A stretch of DNA of 64,000 bases from Roseimaritima ulvae (GCF_008065135.1 NZ_CP042914.1:7111404-7175403); one strand, 5' to 3'. Numbered from the stretch's first letter, positions 18,948 through 28,120 are shown. Notes: generated by a model from the letters alone, not told the origin. Program-made: numbers and translations.

Positions 18948-18961
18948 TTGCGACCTTCATC

Positions 18962-21900
18962 ATGCTGAATTTTATGACTGTTCTTTATCGGTTTCCGATT
19001 GCTTGGCTGCTGTTGATCGCCGCAAGCTTGCTTCCGCGTGCTGCCTGGAGCGACGAACCGCCTACGCCGCAACAGCTGCAGTTCTTTGAAAAGCACGTGC
19101 GGCCATTGCTGATCGACCAGTGTTACAAGTGCCACTCGGCGAAAGCTTCCAAAGGCGGCCTGCGGGTCGATTCCCGTAGCTCGCTGCTGCTGGGCGGTGA
19201 GTCGGGACCGGCGATCGAACCGGGAGATCCGGAGGCCAGCGTGCTGATCGAAGCGGTGCGTTATGAATCGTTTGAGATGCCACCGTCGAAGAAGTTGAAC
19301 GACCAGCAGATCGACGTGCTGAGCAAGTGGATCGCAATGGGGGCCCCTTGGCCGGGTGACCACCAGGACGTCGTCCGGCGTCCGGAAGGCAAGACCTTCA
19401 CCGACGAAGAACTCAACTGGTGGGCCTTCCAACCGCGGACCGATCCCACGCCGCCAACCGAGCTCGTCCGGGCCGAATGGTGCCGCAACGAGATCGACCG
19501 GTTCATCGCCGCCGAGCACGATCGCCAGCAACTTGTCCCCGCCCCGGAGGCCGATCGCGCGACGTTGTTGCGTCGACTGTACTTCGATCTTGTCGGCTTG
19601 CCGCCCACGCCGGAGGAAGTGCAGGCGTTTGCACAAAACACCGACCCACAAGCTTACGAACAAGTCGTCGACGATTTGCTGAAGCGCCCCGAATACGGCG
19701 AACGTTGGGCGCGGCACTGGCTGGATCTGGTGCGATACGCCGAATCCGACGGTTACCGCGCCGACATCGCTCGCCCCCAAGCATGGCGGTATCGAGACTA
19801 TGTGATTGAGTCCTTCAACAACGACAAGCCGTACGATCGGTTTGTCCAAGAACAATTGGCCGGTGACGAACTGTTTCCCGACGATCCCGCCGCGCTGATC
19901 GCCACCGGGTTCATGCGACACGGGATCTTTGAGTACAACGTTCCCGACATCCGCGGCCAATGGGACAACATCCTGAATGAAATCACCGATGTCACCGGAG
20001 ACGTCTTCTTCGGATTGGGTTTCCAATGTGCTCGCTGTCACGACCACAAGTTTGACCCGCTGCTGCAGCAGGATTACTTCCGTCTGCGGGCCTTCTTTGA
20101 AGCCACCTTGCCCCGCGACGATGTGATTGCGGCCACCGCGGAACAAAAGGCCCAGCACGCTGCCCAACTGGCCGTGTATCAAGAGAAGACACGCGAACTG
20201 CGTGCGGAATTGAACGCCCTGCTGGAAAAACCGCTGCAGGATATATTCGAAGCGACCATCAAACGGTATCCGGATGATTTGAAGGAGCTGATCCGCAAAG
20301 CCCCTGACGACCTGAGCCCCTACGAAAGGCAACTGTTTCAATTCGCCGATCGCTTGGTGCGTCACGAGCAGGCCCGTGTCGATTCCCGCGCGAAAGCGGA
20401 GACCAAGGATCAGATTCTGGCCCTGCGCCGTGAACTGGCCAAGTTCGATTCGCTGAAGCCGAAATCGCTGCCACGGCCGATGACGATCACCGATGTCGGC
20501 AGCGTCGCCCCGCCGACGATCATCCCCAAGAAAAAGACCGTCGTGGCTCCCGGCTTTCCCACGATCTTGGCCCCCGAACTTCCCCCCATCACGCCTCCCC
20601 AGACGCCCGACCATTTTTCGCCCACCACAGGTCGGCGTTCCGTCCTGGCTCGCTGGCTGACGCGTCCCGACAATCCGCTTTCGGCGCGTCTGATCGTCAA
20701 CCGCGTGTGGCAATATCACTTCGGTCGAGGCTTGGCGGCAAATAGCAGCGACTTCGGCCACCTGGGCGGGCCTCCCTCACATCCCGAATTGCTCGACTGG
20801 CTGAGCAATCGGTTTGTCGAGGACGGCTGGCGGCTGAAGAGCCTGCACCGACAGATCGTCACTTCGGCGACCTATCGACAATCGGCGTCCCATCCCCAAC
20901 TGGCGAAATTTCAGCGAAAAGATCCTTCTAATCGTTGGTATTGGCGAGGCGAAGTGCGTCGTTTGGATGCGGAACAGATCCGCGATTCGATCGTCGCGGT
21001 GACGGACCAACTGCAATCGACTCGCGGCGGTCCCGGTGTGCTGGCCGACCGACCCCGCCGCTCGATCTACACTCGCGTGATGCGGAACAGCCTCGATCCG
21101 TTGATGAAAGCGTTCGATCTGCCGCAATTTATTTCCAGCACTTCCGACCGCGATGCCACCACCACTCCGGTGCAATCGCTGCTACTGATCAACAGCCAAG
21201 TCATGCTGGCGCACGCCACAGCACTGGCCGAGCGAGTGCAGGCTGTCGAGCACAATGGCGATAACGATGACAAAAATGTTACCGCAAGAATCGAGCGGTT
21301 GTGGTGGCTGGCCTTCGGGCGGCAGCCAACATCGAATGAACTCGCCGAAGCGACGGCGTTCCTGATCGCCCAAGAACAGACGCGCAGCGGTGAACGGTCC
21401 GATGACGGCGTACCTGCCAATGTCACCACCGGCCAAGTTCCCTATCGCGACGGGCAGGCGGTACTGTTCGAAGACCCACCGCAACAGGAAAGTTTTTCAA
21501 TCCCCGCCGAGCCGCGATTGGATGCCGAGAACTTTACTTTCGAAGCCATCTTTCAATTGCGGTCGGTGTATTCGTCGGGAGCGGTCCGCACGCTGGGAGC
21601 GAAGATGGCTCGGATCGATTCCCGCTCGGGCTGGTTGTTTGCGATCTCCGGCAAGGGCTCGCGCCGCAAACCGCAATCTCCCGTCCTGCAAATCTTCGGA
21701 CTCAATGCTCAGGGCAAGGCGCAAGAGGTCGTTCTGTTCTCGGATCATCACCTGGAACTTAACAAGCCCTACTACGCGGCGGTCAGCGTGCGGATGGCAC
21801 AGCCGGACACCCCGGGTGTGGTGCGGTTCCACCTTAAGGACCTGAGCAACGACGACGAACCGCTATCGACGGTGGAATTCCCCAATCCGTTGGTCTCGAT

Positions 21901-22216
21901 GACGCTCAACCACGACCCGCTAACTGTGGGATCGGGCCGTAACGGCGATCGTTTTGATGGTTTGATCGACGAAGTCCGGCTTTCCAATCGCGTTCTCGAG
22001 AAACCTGAACTACTACTTGCCTCGGAGCAAATCGCTCCGGCAACCGTCGGCTATTGGCGGTTCGAGTCCCAGCCGGGATTGCTAGAAGACAGCGTTCCCG
22101 ACGGATTACGAATCGAACTCGGTGGACGCGGTCCGCAGTTCACGCCTGCCGAGGCAGCGTTTGTCGATCTTTGCCATGTGTTACTGAACTCCAATGAGTT
22201 TTTATATGTCCGCTAA
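18962..22216 (+). CDS. Planctomycete cytochrome (PSCyt1) - DUF1549 - DUF1553 protein with internal LamG
   Basis: Second giant protein, 1084 residues. A signal peptide ends near AAWS (about residue 30). PSCyt1 (about 43-130) has the haem-type site CYKCH. DUF1549 (about 175-385) has a second site, CARCH, near 356. DUF1553 starts near 552 (SVLARWLTRPDNPLSARLIVNRVWQ). A LamG-like domain (about 833-1010) is placed inside DUF1553, because the family's last helix, VDLCHVLLNSNEFLYV, comes only after it. I use ATG 18962 (18974 is nearly as good); upstream codons to 18851 are repeat DNA. It overlaps the next DUF1501 start by 23 bp. Confidence 0.88.
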   Translation: MLNFMTVLYRFPIAWLLLIAASLLPRAAWSDEPPTPQQLQFFEKHVRPLLIDQCYKCHSAKASKGGLRVDSRSSLLLGGESGPAIEPGDPEASVLIEAVRYESFEMPPSKKLNDQQIDVLSKWIAMGAPWPGDHQDVVRRPEGKTFTDEELNWWAFQPRTDPTPPTELVRAEWCRNEIDRFIAAEHDRQQLVPAPEADRATLLRRLYFDLVGLPPTPEEVQAFAQNTDPQAYEQVVDDLLKRPEYGERWARHWLDLVRYAESDGYRADIARPQAWRYRDYVIESFNNDKPYDRFVQEQLAGDELFPDDPAALIATGFMRHGIFEYNVPDIRGQWDNILNEITDVTGDVFFGLGFQCARCHDHKFDPLLQQDYFRLRAFFEATLPRDDVIAATAEQKAQHAAQLAVYQEKTRELRAELNALLEKPLQDIFEATIKRYPDDLKELIRKAPDDLSPYERQLFQFADRLVRHEQARVDSRAKAETKDQILALRRELAKFDSLKPKSLPRPMTITDVGSVAPPTIIPKKKTVVAPGFPTILAPELPPITPPQTPDHFSPTTGRRSVLARWLTRPDNPLSARLIVNRVWQYHFGRGLAANSSDFGHLGGPPSHPELLDWLSNRFVEDGWRLKSLHRQIVTSATYRQSASHPQLAKFQRKDPSNRWYWRGEVRRLDAEQIRDSIVAVTDQLQSTRGGPGVLADRPRRSIYTRVMRNSLDPLMKAFDLPQFISSTSDRDATTTPVQSLLLINSQVMLAHATALAERVQAVEHNGDNDDKNVTARIERLWWLAFGRQPTSNELAEATAFLIAQEQTRSGERSDDGVPANVTTGQVPYRDGQAVLFEDPPQQESFSIPAEPRLDAENFTFEAIFQLRSVYSSGAVRTLGAKMARIDSRSGWLFAISGKGSRRKPQSPVLQIFGLNAQGKAQEVVLFSDHHLELNKPYYAAVSVRMAQPDTPGVVRFHLKDLSNDDEPLSTVEFPNPLVSMTLNHDPLTVGSGRNGDRFDGLIDEVRLSNRVLEKPELLLASEQIAPATVGYWRFESQPGLLEDSVPDGLRIELGGRGPQFTPAEAAFVDLCHVLLNSNEFLYVR

Positions 22217-23735
22217 AGAACGCCATGGTCGCCTTTCGCTCCGCGAAAGTAGCGTGAGTCCCCAAGAACGCAGTCGCCTTTCGCTCCGCGAAAGTAGCGC
22301 CGGCACCGGAACACGCCTTTTTCGCGGAGCGAAAAGCGACCATGGCTCCCGCCGTGAATTCCTGACCCACAGTGGCCTTGGGTTTGGAGCTCTCGCTCTG
22401 ACTGCGATGCAGGCGGATGCCACCGCTCTGGCTGCTGACTCAGCCGAATCGCCCGGCCCTCACCTTCCGCCCACCGCCAAGAACGTGATCTTCCTGTTCA
22501 TGGAAGGCGGGCCCAGTCATTTGGACACCTTCGACCCCAAGCCCGAATTGAATCGTCTGGCGGGTCAGCATTTGCCGGAGAGTTTTGGTACCGTGCTGAC
22601 CGCGATGGGAGAGTTCCATGCGCCGCTGCTGGAGTCCAAGCGCAGTTGGAAACAATACGGCGAGAGTGGGACCTGGGTTTCCGATTGGCTGCCGCATACG
22701 GCGCAGTGCGTCGATGACATTGCCGTGATTCGTTCTTGCTGGACCGATGGCAACAGCCACTCCGCCGGCGTGTGTCAGATGAACACCTGCTCGATGCTCG
22801 GTGGACGTCCCTCGCTGGGAAGCTGGGTGACGTACGGCTTGGGCACGGAGAACCAGAATCTGCCGGCTTTTGTGGTCATGCAGGACGGTCGCGGCAGCGT
22901 CGTTAACGGGCCCCGCAACTGGAGTGCGGGATTTATGCCGGCGACCTACCAGGGGATCCAGCTTTCCGAAGGCTCGCAACCGATCCCCCACCTCAACACG
23001 CCCGAAGGCATCGGACCGGGCGTGCAGCAAGGTAAACTCTCTCTGCTGAATACGTTGAACCAGTCTTTTGCCGCTCGCTATCCACAGCAGACCGAACTGG
23101 AAGCCCGCATCCGCAGCTACGAACTGGCTTTTCGCATGCAGGCCGCGGCCCCCGAAGCGGTGGATCTGAGCCAAGAGACCGAAGCCACGCAAGCCTTGTA
23201 CGGCATGGATCAACAGGAAACCGCCGCGTATGGACGGCAGTGTTTGCTCGCGCGGCGACTTGTCGAACGAGGCGTCCGCTTTGTGCAGCTGTACCACGGG
23301 TCCGGTAGCCGCTGGGATGCGCACAACAACATCGAGTCCAACCATACGAAATTGTGCAAGGCCATGGACAAACCGGTCGCCGGCCTGCTGAAGGATTTAA
23401 AGCAACGCGGCATGCTGGACCAAACCCTCGTCGTGTGGGGCGGCGAGTTTGGTCGCACGCCGATGTCGGAGCAAGGCAACGGCCGCGACCACAACCCCAC
23501 CGGGTTTTCGATGTGGATGGCCGGCGGTGGCGTGAAAGGCGGACAGGTGATCGGAGCCACGGACGATCTGGGGCTGCGAGCCGTCGAGGACCGGCTGCAC
23601 GTCCACGACCTGCATGCCAGCATCCTGCACCTGCTGGGCCTGAGCAACATGCAACTCACGTACTTCTACAAAGGCCGCCCCGAACGGCCCACGGTCAATG
23701 AAGGAGCGTTTTTCGAAAGGTTGACGACGGGCTAG
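22194..23735 (+). CDS. DUF1501 protein with repeat-derived N-terminus
   Basis: A 513-residue DUF1501 protein. The core is normal: the twin-arginine export signal SRREFLTHSGLGFGALAL (about residues 52-69), NVIFLFMEGGPSHLDTFDPK, FVQLYHGSGSRWDAH, VVWGGEFGRTP and a closing LLGLSN. The first 50 residues come from three copies of the CTTTCGCTCCGCGAAAG repeat, giving RLSLRESS twice and FRGAKSD. The nearest in-frame ATGs are 22194 and 22206, inside the end of the previous gene, so either translation runs through the repeats or a non-ATG codon nearer the signal is used. Same operon as the preceding DUF1553 gene. Confidence 0.85.
   Translation: MSFYMSAKERHGRLSLRESSVSPQERSRLSLRESSAGTGTRLFRGAKSDHGSRREFLTHSGLGFGALALTAMQADATALAADSAESPGPHLPPTAKNVIFLFMEGGPSHLDTFDPKPELNRLAGQHLPESFGTVLTAMGEFHAPLLESKRSWKQYGESGTWVSDWLPHTAQCVDDIAVIRSCWTDGNSHSAGVCQMNTCSMLGGRPSLGSWVTYGLGTENQNLPAFVVMQDGRGSVVNGPRNWSAGFMPATYQGIQLSEGSQPIPHLNTPEGIGPGVQQGKLSLLNTLNQSFAARYPQQTELEARIRSYELAFRMQAAAPEAVDLSQETEATQALYGMDQQETAAYGRQCLLARRLVERGVRFVQLYHGSGSRWDAHNNIESNHTKLCKAMDKPVAGLLKDLKQRGMLDQTLVVWGGEFGRTPMSEQGNGRDHNPTGFSMWMAGGGVKGGQVIGATDDLGLRAVEDRLHVHDLHASILHLLGLSNMQLTYFYKGRPERPTVNEGAFFERLTTG
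22227..22341. repeat. Three copies of the CTTTCGC-TCC-GCGAAAG repeat at a gene start
   Basis: Two direct copies (22227-22249 and 22273-22294) and one inverted copy (22319-22341). Each has the stem CTTTCGC / GCGAAAG with a TCC loop; the direct copies have a TAG tail. They lie inside the reading frame of the DUF1501 gene, between the candidate start codons and its Tat signal. Confidence 0.8.
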
Positions 23736-23744
23736 GAAACCAGC

Positions 23745-23876
23745 GTAGCCTGACTCTCCGAGTCGGGTAGCTCCCACGTAGCCTGACTCTCCGAGTCGGG
23801 TAGCTTCCACGTAGCCTGACTCTCCGAGTCGGGTAGCTCCGGCAGCCAAAACACCCGACTCGGAGAGTCAGGCTAC
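23745..23876. repeat. REP cluster downstream of the RAYT gene (3 direct + 1 inverted)
   Basis: Units at 23745-23767, 23778-23800 and 23811-23833 are each GTAG, then the stem CCTGACTC, loop TCC and stem GAGTCGGG, at a 33-bp period. A fourth unit (23854-23876) is on the opposite strand. The stem has a T.G wobble at the third pair and is followed by TAG. This is the layout described for REP sequences handled by RAYT transposases. Confidence 0.9.
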
Positions 23877-23885
23877 GGCTTTGCG

Positions 23886-24647
23886 CTATGCTATTTTGCT
23901 CGGCCGCTGTGCGAAGTTGTCCAACCATGGCGCCGCATAGTAGTGGTATTGATCCTCAGGCAAATCCAATTTTACCGGGTTGTCAGCGATATACTTCCGA
24001 AACTTCACCAGCTCCTCCACGTCACGAACAATCCGATCATACGATTCGTGCTGCCAAAACCGAGGTCTGGTGTGCGGGGGTCCGTGAGGTTGCAATTCCA
24101 GCGGTTGTTGGTCCAGCCAAGTTCCAATCTGACGAGAGGAAAACTTCTTGATCGACCCCAGCAAGTCCTCCAATTGCCAGTCTTCGTGGGGTAACACCAG
24201 AGCATGCACGTGGTTGGGCATGACCACAAAATCACCCAAAGCCAGTCGGTTGCCATCAAAGAAATGCAACGCTTCCACCACCTGCTGCAATGGCGGCGTG
24301 TGCCGGAGTACACAACTGCCGTGACACAAATCCAGTTCTTCGTGCAACATGACCGCTTGCTCTCTCTCGAAAGCTCGACGGACGCCCTCAGGGATTGAGG
24401 CGTACGCTTTATCGAAAGCTTCAGGGTTGCTTTCTTTCAGCTCCACCGAGAGCCCATTTGCCTGCCACCAGCGTTGTCGGACATCAAGCCACTCGGCGAG
24501 TACCGACTTGGGAATCGAATCCGCTTGTCGAAAGGTAATGAAATAGGTGGCGCCGGGTTGGCGCCAATGTGGAAGATTACGCACGTAAACTCGCACCTGT
24601 CCATCCGGATCAAATGGCTTGAACAACGGAGCAGCGCGTTGAGTCAT
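23886..24647 (-). CDS. REP-associated tyrosine transposase (RAYT, IS200-like Y1)
   Basis: A single-strand DNA transposase of the Y1/HUH class, 253 residues. Visible signs are the N-terminal YVRNLPHWRQPGATYFITF, the HUH motif in VMPNHVHALV (about residue 144) and the nucleophile tyrosine region FRKYIADNPVK (about residue 217) followed by YHYYAAPWL. In studied RAYTs the protein binds the GTAG head and hairpin of REP DNA and cuts it. Here REP arrays lie directly on both sides. I start at ATG 24647; the open frame upstream runs through REP DNA. It appears complete. Confidence 0.92.
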   Translation of the reverse strand: MTQRAAPLFKPFDPDGQVRVYVRNLPHWRQPGATYFITFRQADSIPKSVLAEWLDVRQRWWQANGLSVELKESNPEAFDKAYASIPEGVRRAFEREQAVMLHEELDLCHGSCVLRHTPPLQQVVEALHFFDGNRLALGDFVVMPNHVHALVLPHEDWQLEDLLGSIKKFSSRQIGTWLDQQPLELQPHGPPHTRPRFWQHESYDRIVRDVEELVKFRKYIADNPVKLDLPEDQYHYYAAPWLDNFAQRPSKIA

Positions 24648-24698
24648 CGTGATCGCAATCAAACGAGCAGCGTGATTCACCGAGTTGGAACGATTCAG

Positions 24699-24876
24699 GT
24701 AGCCTGACTCTGCCAGAGGGGCAGAATCGATTATAACCCTACTCGACTCAGAGAGTCGAGCTACGCCGTAGCCTGACTCTCCGAGTCGGGTAGCTCCGCC
24801 AGCCAAAACACCCGACTCGGAGAGTCAGGCTACGTGTCGAACTACAAACCATCCCCGACTCAGAGAGTCAGGCTAC
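24699..24876. repeat. REP cluster upstream of the RAYT gene (five units)
   Basis: Units: a diverged one starting GTAGCCTGACTC at 24699; 24742-24764 (a perfect CTCGACTC / GAGTCGAG palindrome with a CTAC end); 24768-24790 direct; 24811-24833 inverted; 24854-24876 inverted. The direct and inverted pair at 24768-24833 has the same arrangement as the last pair of the other cluster, including the CAGCCAAAACA spacer. Confidence 0.88.
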
Positions 24877-24883
24877 GGCGGGC

Positions 24884-26554
24884 TTAGCGTCTGTTGCCAA
24901 ATCGCTGGTCGGCGAAGGCGCTGTCGATCGCCGCGAAACGGTCTTGGGTGTTGCGATTTCCTTGATTCCGTTGGTCGCGATTATCCTGTTCCCGTCCTTG
25001 ATTGCGATTGCGGTTGCGCTGGGTGTCCTGATCGATCTGGTTCGTATCATCCGCCGTGGCGACGGTGAATTCGGAGGCCACGCTGGCGGCGATCGCGCTG
25101 CCGACTTCCTGACCGACCGTGTCATCGAAATTGAAATGGATGCCCAAGTACACACGACTGCGACCGTTCTCGGCCATCGCTTCGCTGAAGGACTCAAACG
25201 TCCGCACCGCGTCGTCCAGTTCCAGCCCATAGGCTTCCTGTAATTCCGGATCCTCCAACAGCCCTTGCAGTTCGTCCGACGACAGTTCGAAAGCGATATC
25301 GTCGGTGCCGTAGAATTCCTGGAGTGTGGTGAACAGCGCGCCGCCGAAGGTAGCATGCCCGGAGATGTAGGTGGGGAACTGGGGTGTGAAACCGGTCAGG
25401 TCCTCGCCGTTGGGTGCGCCCAGGGCGACCCAATCCGCGTCCGCTTCGGTCAACGCATTGCCGTCGGTGTCACCGGCCTGAATCGCCGTGACGGGACGCC
25501 AGAATTCTTCGGTGAACTTGGTATCCCAAGCCGTGATGGCTGCGTCGGCCATGGCCACGGAAGCTTGCGCGAACAGCGCCGCGTTCTCTTCCATACTATT
25601 GCCCTGCTGCTCGGCGATCTGAATCAGCACGTCGTTATACAGTGCCAAGGGCGTCCCCAAACCTTCGCGATCATAAGCCCAGAACAGCCCAGCTTCGGTT
25701 TGATCCTCAGTGCGGGTTTCGCTATCGAGCGCCCCCAACTCGATCACCTCGTTGTAGGCTTCGGCGTATTCTTCGCTGCTCAAATCGGGTGGCGATTCAG
25801 GCGAAAACTCGTCGGTTGAGCCGATGGCAAAGGTATCCACTTCCCCCCAAGCGGGTCCCCACGCCGGGACGTCGGGGTTGAGCGGATCAACTTGAAAATA
25901 CCCCACTTCGTCGGTGTACTTGTACTCACCGATCACGTCGGAGCCATCGTTGGCACGGATGGCCAGGATCGTGCTGCCGATCTCGCTGCCCACCGTCAAA
26001 CTGGCCTCGCTATCGCGATTCGCTCCGGCACTGGCAAGGCTCGCTTGCAGGAAAGCGTCCAGCGTTTCCTGTTGCTCCGGATACAAACCACTGAGCACCG
26101 TGTAGGCTGCCTGAGCAGCCACGATTTCGGCGGACAGCTCGGTCCTGTCGCTCACATTCAGATCGTACTCGTAGAACGTATCCGCATCGGATCCGCTGGT
26201 TGCAATCCCCACGGCATCATAGATAGCCAGGTTCAGCATGGCCATCGAGCGGGAAGCGTAGCCGGGGGTTTGCAACGTCCCCTCGGCGTCGGCCAGGACT
26301 TCTCCAAACAGATCATTCCAGGCCAGCACCACATCAGTGCTTTCCGATGACACGTCATCGCTGGCGGACGAATCGCTTTGCGATTGCTGGCCCGTTCGAT
26401 CGGCGTTCGACGTACTAAACGCGGAAACTTCGCTGGCGACCGAATCGTCTTGGGAAACCAGGTCGTTACTCAAGAAATCAGCGGCTAACAACCGACGCAT
26501 TTCCAGCGATTCGGTCCGTAGCCGACGCCGCGTCTGGGAACGTTTTCGAGACAT
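24884..26554 (-). CDS. Vanadium-dependent haloperoxidase / PAP2-type protein, exported
   Basis: A 556-residue protein of the vanadium haloperoxidase and acid phosphatase superfamily. All three vanadate/phosphate-binding motifs are visible: KFTEEFWRP (K-x6-RP, about residue 346), YISGHAT (about 398) and SRVYLGIHFNFD (S-R-x5-H-x3-D, about 463). The N-terminus has an Arg-rich stretch followed by LEMRRLLAAD, the leader seen on many planctomycete surface proteins. Such enzymes oxidise halides with peroxide; whether this one is a haloperoxidase or a phosphatase is not decided. ATG 26554 has GAGG upstream. It lies 160 bp after a sulfatase in the same direction. The tail is Asn/Gln/Arg rich. Confidence 0.88.
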   Translation of the reverse strand: MSRKRSQTRRRLRTESLEMRRLLAADFLSNDLVSQDDSVASEVSAFSTSNADRTGQQSQSDSSASDDVSSESTDVVLAWNDLFGEVLADAEGTLQTPGYASRSMAMLNLAIYDAVGIATSGSDADTFYEYDLNVSDRTELSAEIVAAQAAYTVLSGLYPEQQETLDAFLQASLASAGANRDSEASLTVGSEIGSTILAIRANDGSDVIGEYKYTDEVGYFQVDPLNPDVPAWGPAWGEVDTFAIGSTDEFSPESPPDLSSEEYAEAYNEVIELGALDSETRTEDQTEAGLFWAYDREGLGTPLALYNDVLIQIAEQQGNSMEENAALFAQASVAMADAAITAWDTKFTEEFWRPVTAIQAGDTDGNALTEADADWVALGAPNGEDLTGFTPQFPTYISGHATFGGALFTTLQEFYGTDDIAFELSSDELQGLLEDPELQEAYGLELDDAVRTFESFSEAMAENGRSRVYLGIHFNFDDTVGQEVGSAIAASVASEFTVATADDTNQIDQDTQRNRNRNQGREQDNRDQRNQGNRNTQDRFAAIDSAFADQRFGNRR

Positions 26555-26714
26555 GTTGACCTCTTCGTCGGGGGAGATGGAAAGCAGAAGAGCCGACTGC
26601 CCACGGCCGAGCCGATAGATCATGGCTCACTACTAACGGAAGGTTCCGCCGCAAGAATGTCACGGTACCTTCACAGCATCTCGATGGTTTCCGCCAACGT
26701 TTCTCAACCTGTCT

Positions 26715-28085
26715 CTAGTAATTCAGCGTCCCTCCTCGGCTCGGTTTTTGCCGTTCGTTCTTCCACCAATGGTCGGGACCTTCGGTTTCGATTTCCTGCC
26801 AGACTTCAAACAGCCGCTTTTTCATCTCGGCCGTTTTCTCCGGCATCGTCTCGGCCAGATCTTGTTCTTCCTTCCAGTCTTTCTGAATTTGATAAAGTTG
26901 AAACTCGGTCAGCGTGTCATTGCCGACCAGTTTCCAATCGCCGATCCGCAGCGCCACGCGATCGCCCGGTGGCGAAACATGCGTCCGCCAGAACAGCGGG
27001 ACTTCGCGTGCGACAGGCTGGCCGGCAAATGCGGGCAGCATGCTGACACCATCGATAGTGCGGTCGTCGGGAAGTGGAATACCGGTGATATCCAATACGG
27101 TGGCAAAAATGTCGGTGCCCACAACGGGGACATCGCTAACCGTTCCGGGGCGGATGTGGCCCGGCCAGCGGGCAACTCCAGGCACGCGGATACCGCCCTC
27201 GTGGTCGCTGCGTTTATTGCCTCGCAACCCGCCCGACGAACCGCCAAAACGAGGAACCGGCCCATTGTCCGATGTAAAAATCAGCAGTGTGTTGTCGGCC
27301 ACGCCAGCTTCGTCCAGCGCCCCCATCAGCTCTCCGAGCGCGTGATCCAGCTGGGTGATGTTCCCCATGTAGGTGCTGTTCTCGTGCCCATCATAGAGCT
27401 CGGCGAATTGAGGACCGGTGGCAATCGGAGAGTGGGGTTCGTGACACCAGACCGACAGCGCGAAGGGTTTGGACTCATCCCGCACCTCGCTGAGCCACCG
27501 CGCCGCTTCGGCGGCCACCAAGGGCGCGGAATAGCCTTGCAGTTCACCGACCGGCTGACCGTTGCGGACAAAGTTGCGGGGGTTGCGATGGCTCGGCTCC
27601 GCGTTATTGTGCGTCGCCATCCAGTAGTCGTAGCCATGATCGCCAGGTTGCGGATATTGGTCCGTGTTAAATTGCGACTTGGAATTGAGATGCCACTTGC
27701 CCACATGGCAGGTTTCGTAGCCGATCGATTTCAACAGCTTCGGATAGGTGATTTCACTGGCTCGCAGGTGAGCTTCATGGTTACCCGAGAGGTGACGATA
27801 GACGCCGTTGCGATACGGAGTCCGCCCGGTCAGGATTGCCGACCGTGAGGGCGAACACACGCCACACGCCGAATAACACTGCGTGAACTTCACGCCCTGC
27901 GACGCCAGCTTGTCGAGGTTTGGGGTTTGAATCAGAGGATGTCCGTAGGTGGCGGAATCGCCCCAGCCCATATCGTCGGCCAAGAAGACCACGATGTTGG
28001 GCTTTTTCGATGCGTCGGCTTCGGCGGCTGGCAACGCAGCAAGTGAAAGCAGTACCCCTAGCAATAGGCAAACGAGGGTGCGCAT
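26715..28085 (-). CDS. Type I sulfatase, exported
   Basis: A 456-residue sulfatase with a signal peptide (1-23), VVFLADDMGWGDSATYGHP metal-binding start, the intact formylglycine site CSPSR with AILTGR, and FTSDNGPV. It is most like the arylsulfatase A / N-acetylgalactosamine-6-sulfatase class. It is the last sulfatase of the minus-strand degradation locus, 35 bp after the beta-helix gene, so likely co-transcribed. Substrate unknown; acting on the same sulfated glycan as its neighbours is an inference. Confidence 0.93.
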   Translation of the reverse strand: MRTLVCLLLGVLLSLAALPAAEADASKKPNIVVFLADDMGWGDSATYGHPLIQTPNLDKLASQGVKFTQCYSACGVCSPSRSAILTGRTPYRNGVYRHLSGNHEAHLRASEITYPKLLKSIGYETCHVGKWHLNSKSQFNTDQYPQPGDHGYDYWMATHNNAEPSHRNPRNFVRNGQPVGELQGYSAPLVAAEAARWLSEVRDESKPFALSVWCHEPHSPIATGPQFAELYDGHENSTYMGNITQLDHALGELMGALDEAGVADNTLLIFTSDNGPVPRFGGSSGGLRGNKRSDHEGGIRVPGVARWPGHIRPGTVSDVPVVGTDIFATVLDITGIPLPDDRTIDGVSMLPAFAGQPVAREVPLFWRTHVSPPGDRVALRIGDWKLVGNDTLTEFQLYQIQKDWKEEQDLAETMPEKTAEMKKRLFEVWQEIETEGPDHWWKNERQKPSRGGTLNY

Positions 28086-28120
28086 GTTTCGGTTCCCTTG
28101 GAGTTTCAGAAGTCGGCGTT

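Noticed and set aside
18851-18961. ATG 18851 as start of the second DUF1553 protein (MVAFRSAK...)
   Set aside because: The codons are hairpin-repeat DNA and precede a normal signal peptide that starts at 18962 or 18974.
23745-23876. Regularly spaced 33-bp repeats as a CRISPR array
   Set aside because: Spacers are about 10 bp and not unique, units are palindromic with GTAG heads, and an RAYT gene is adjacent. These are REPs.
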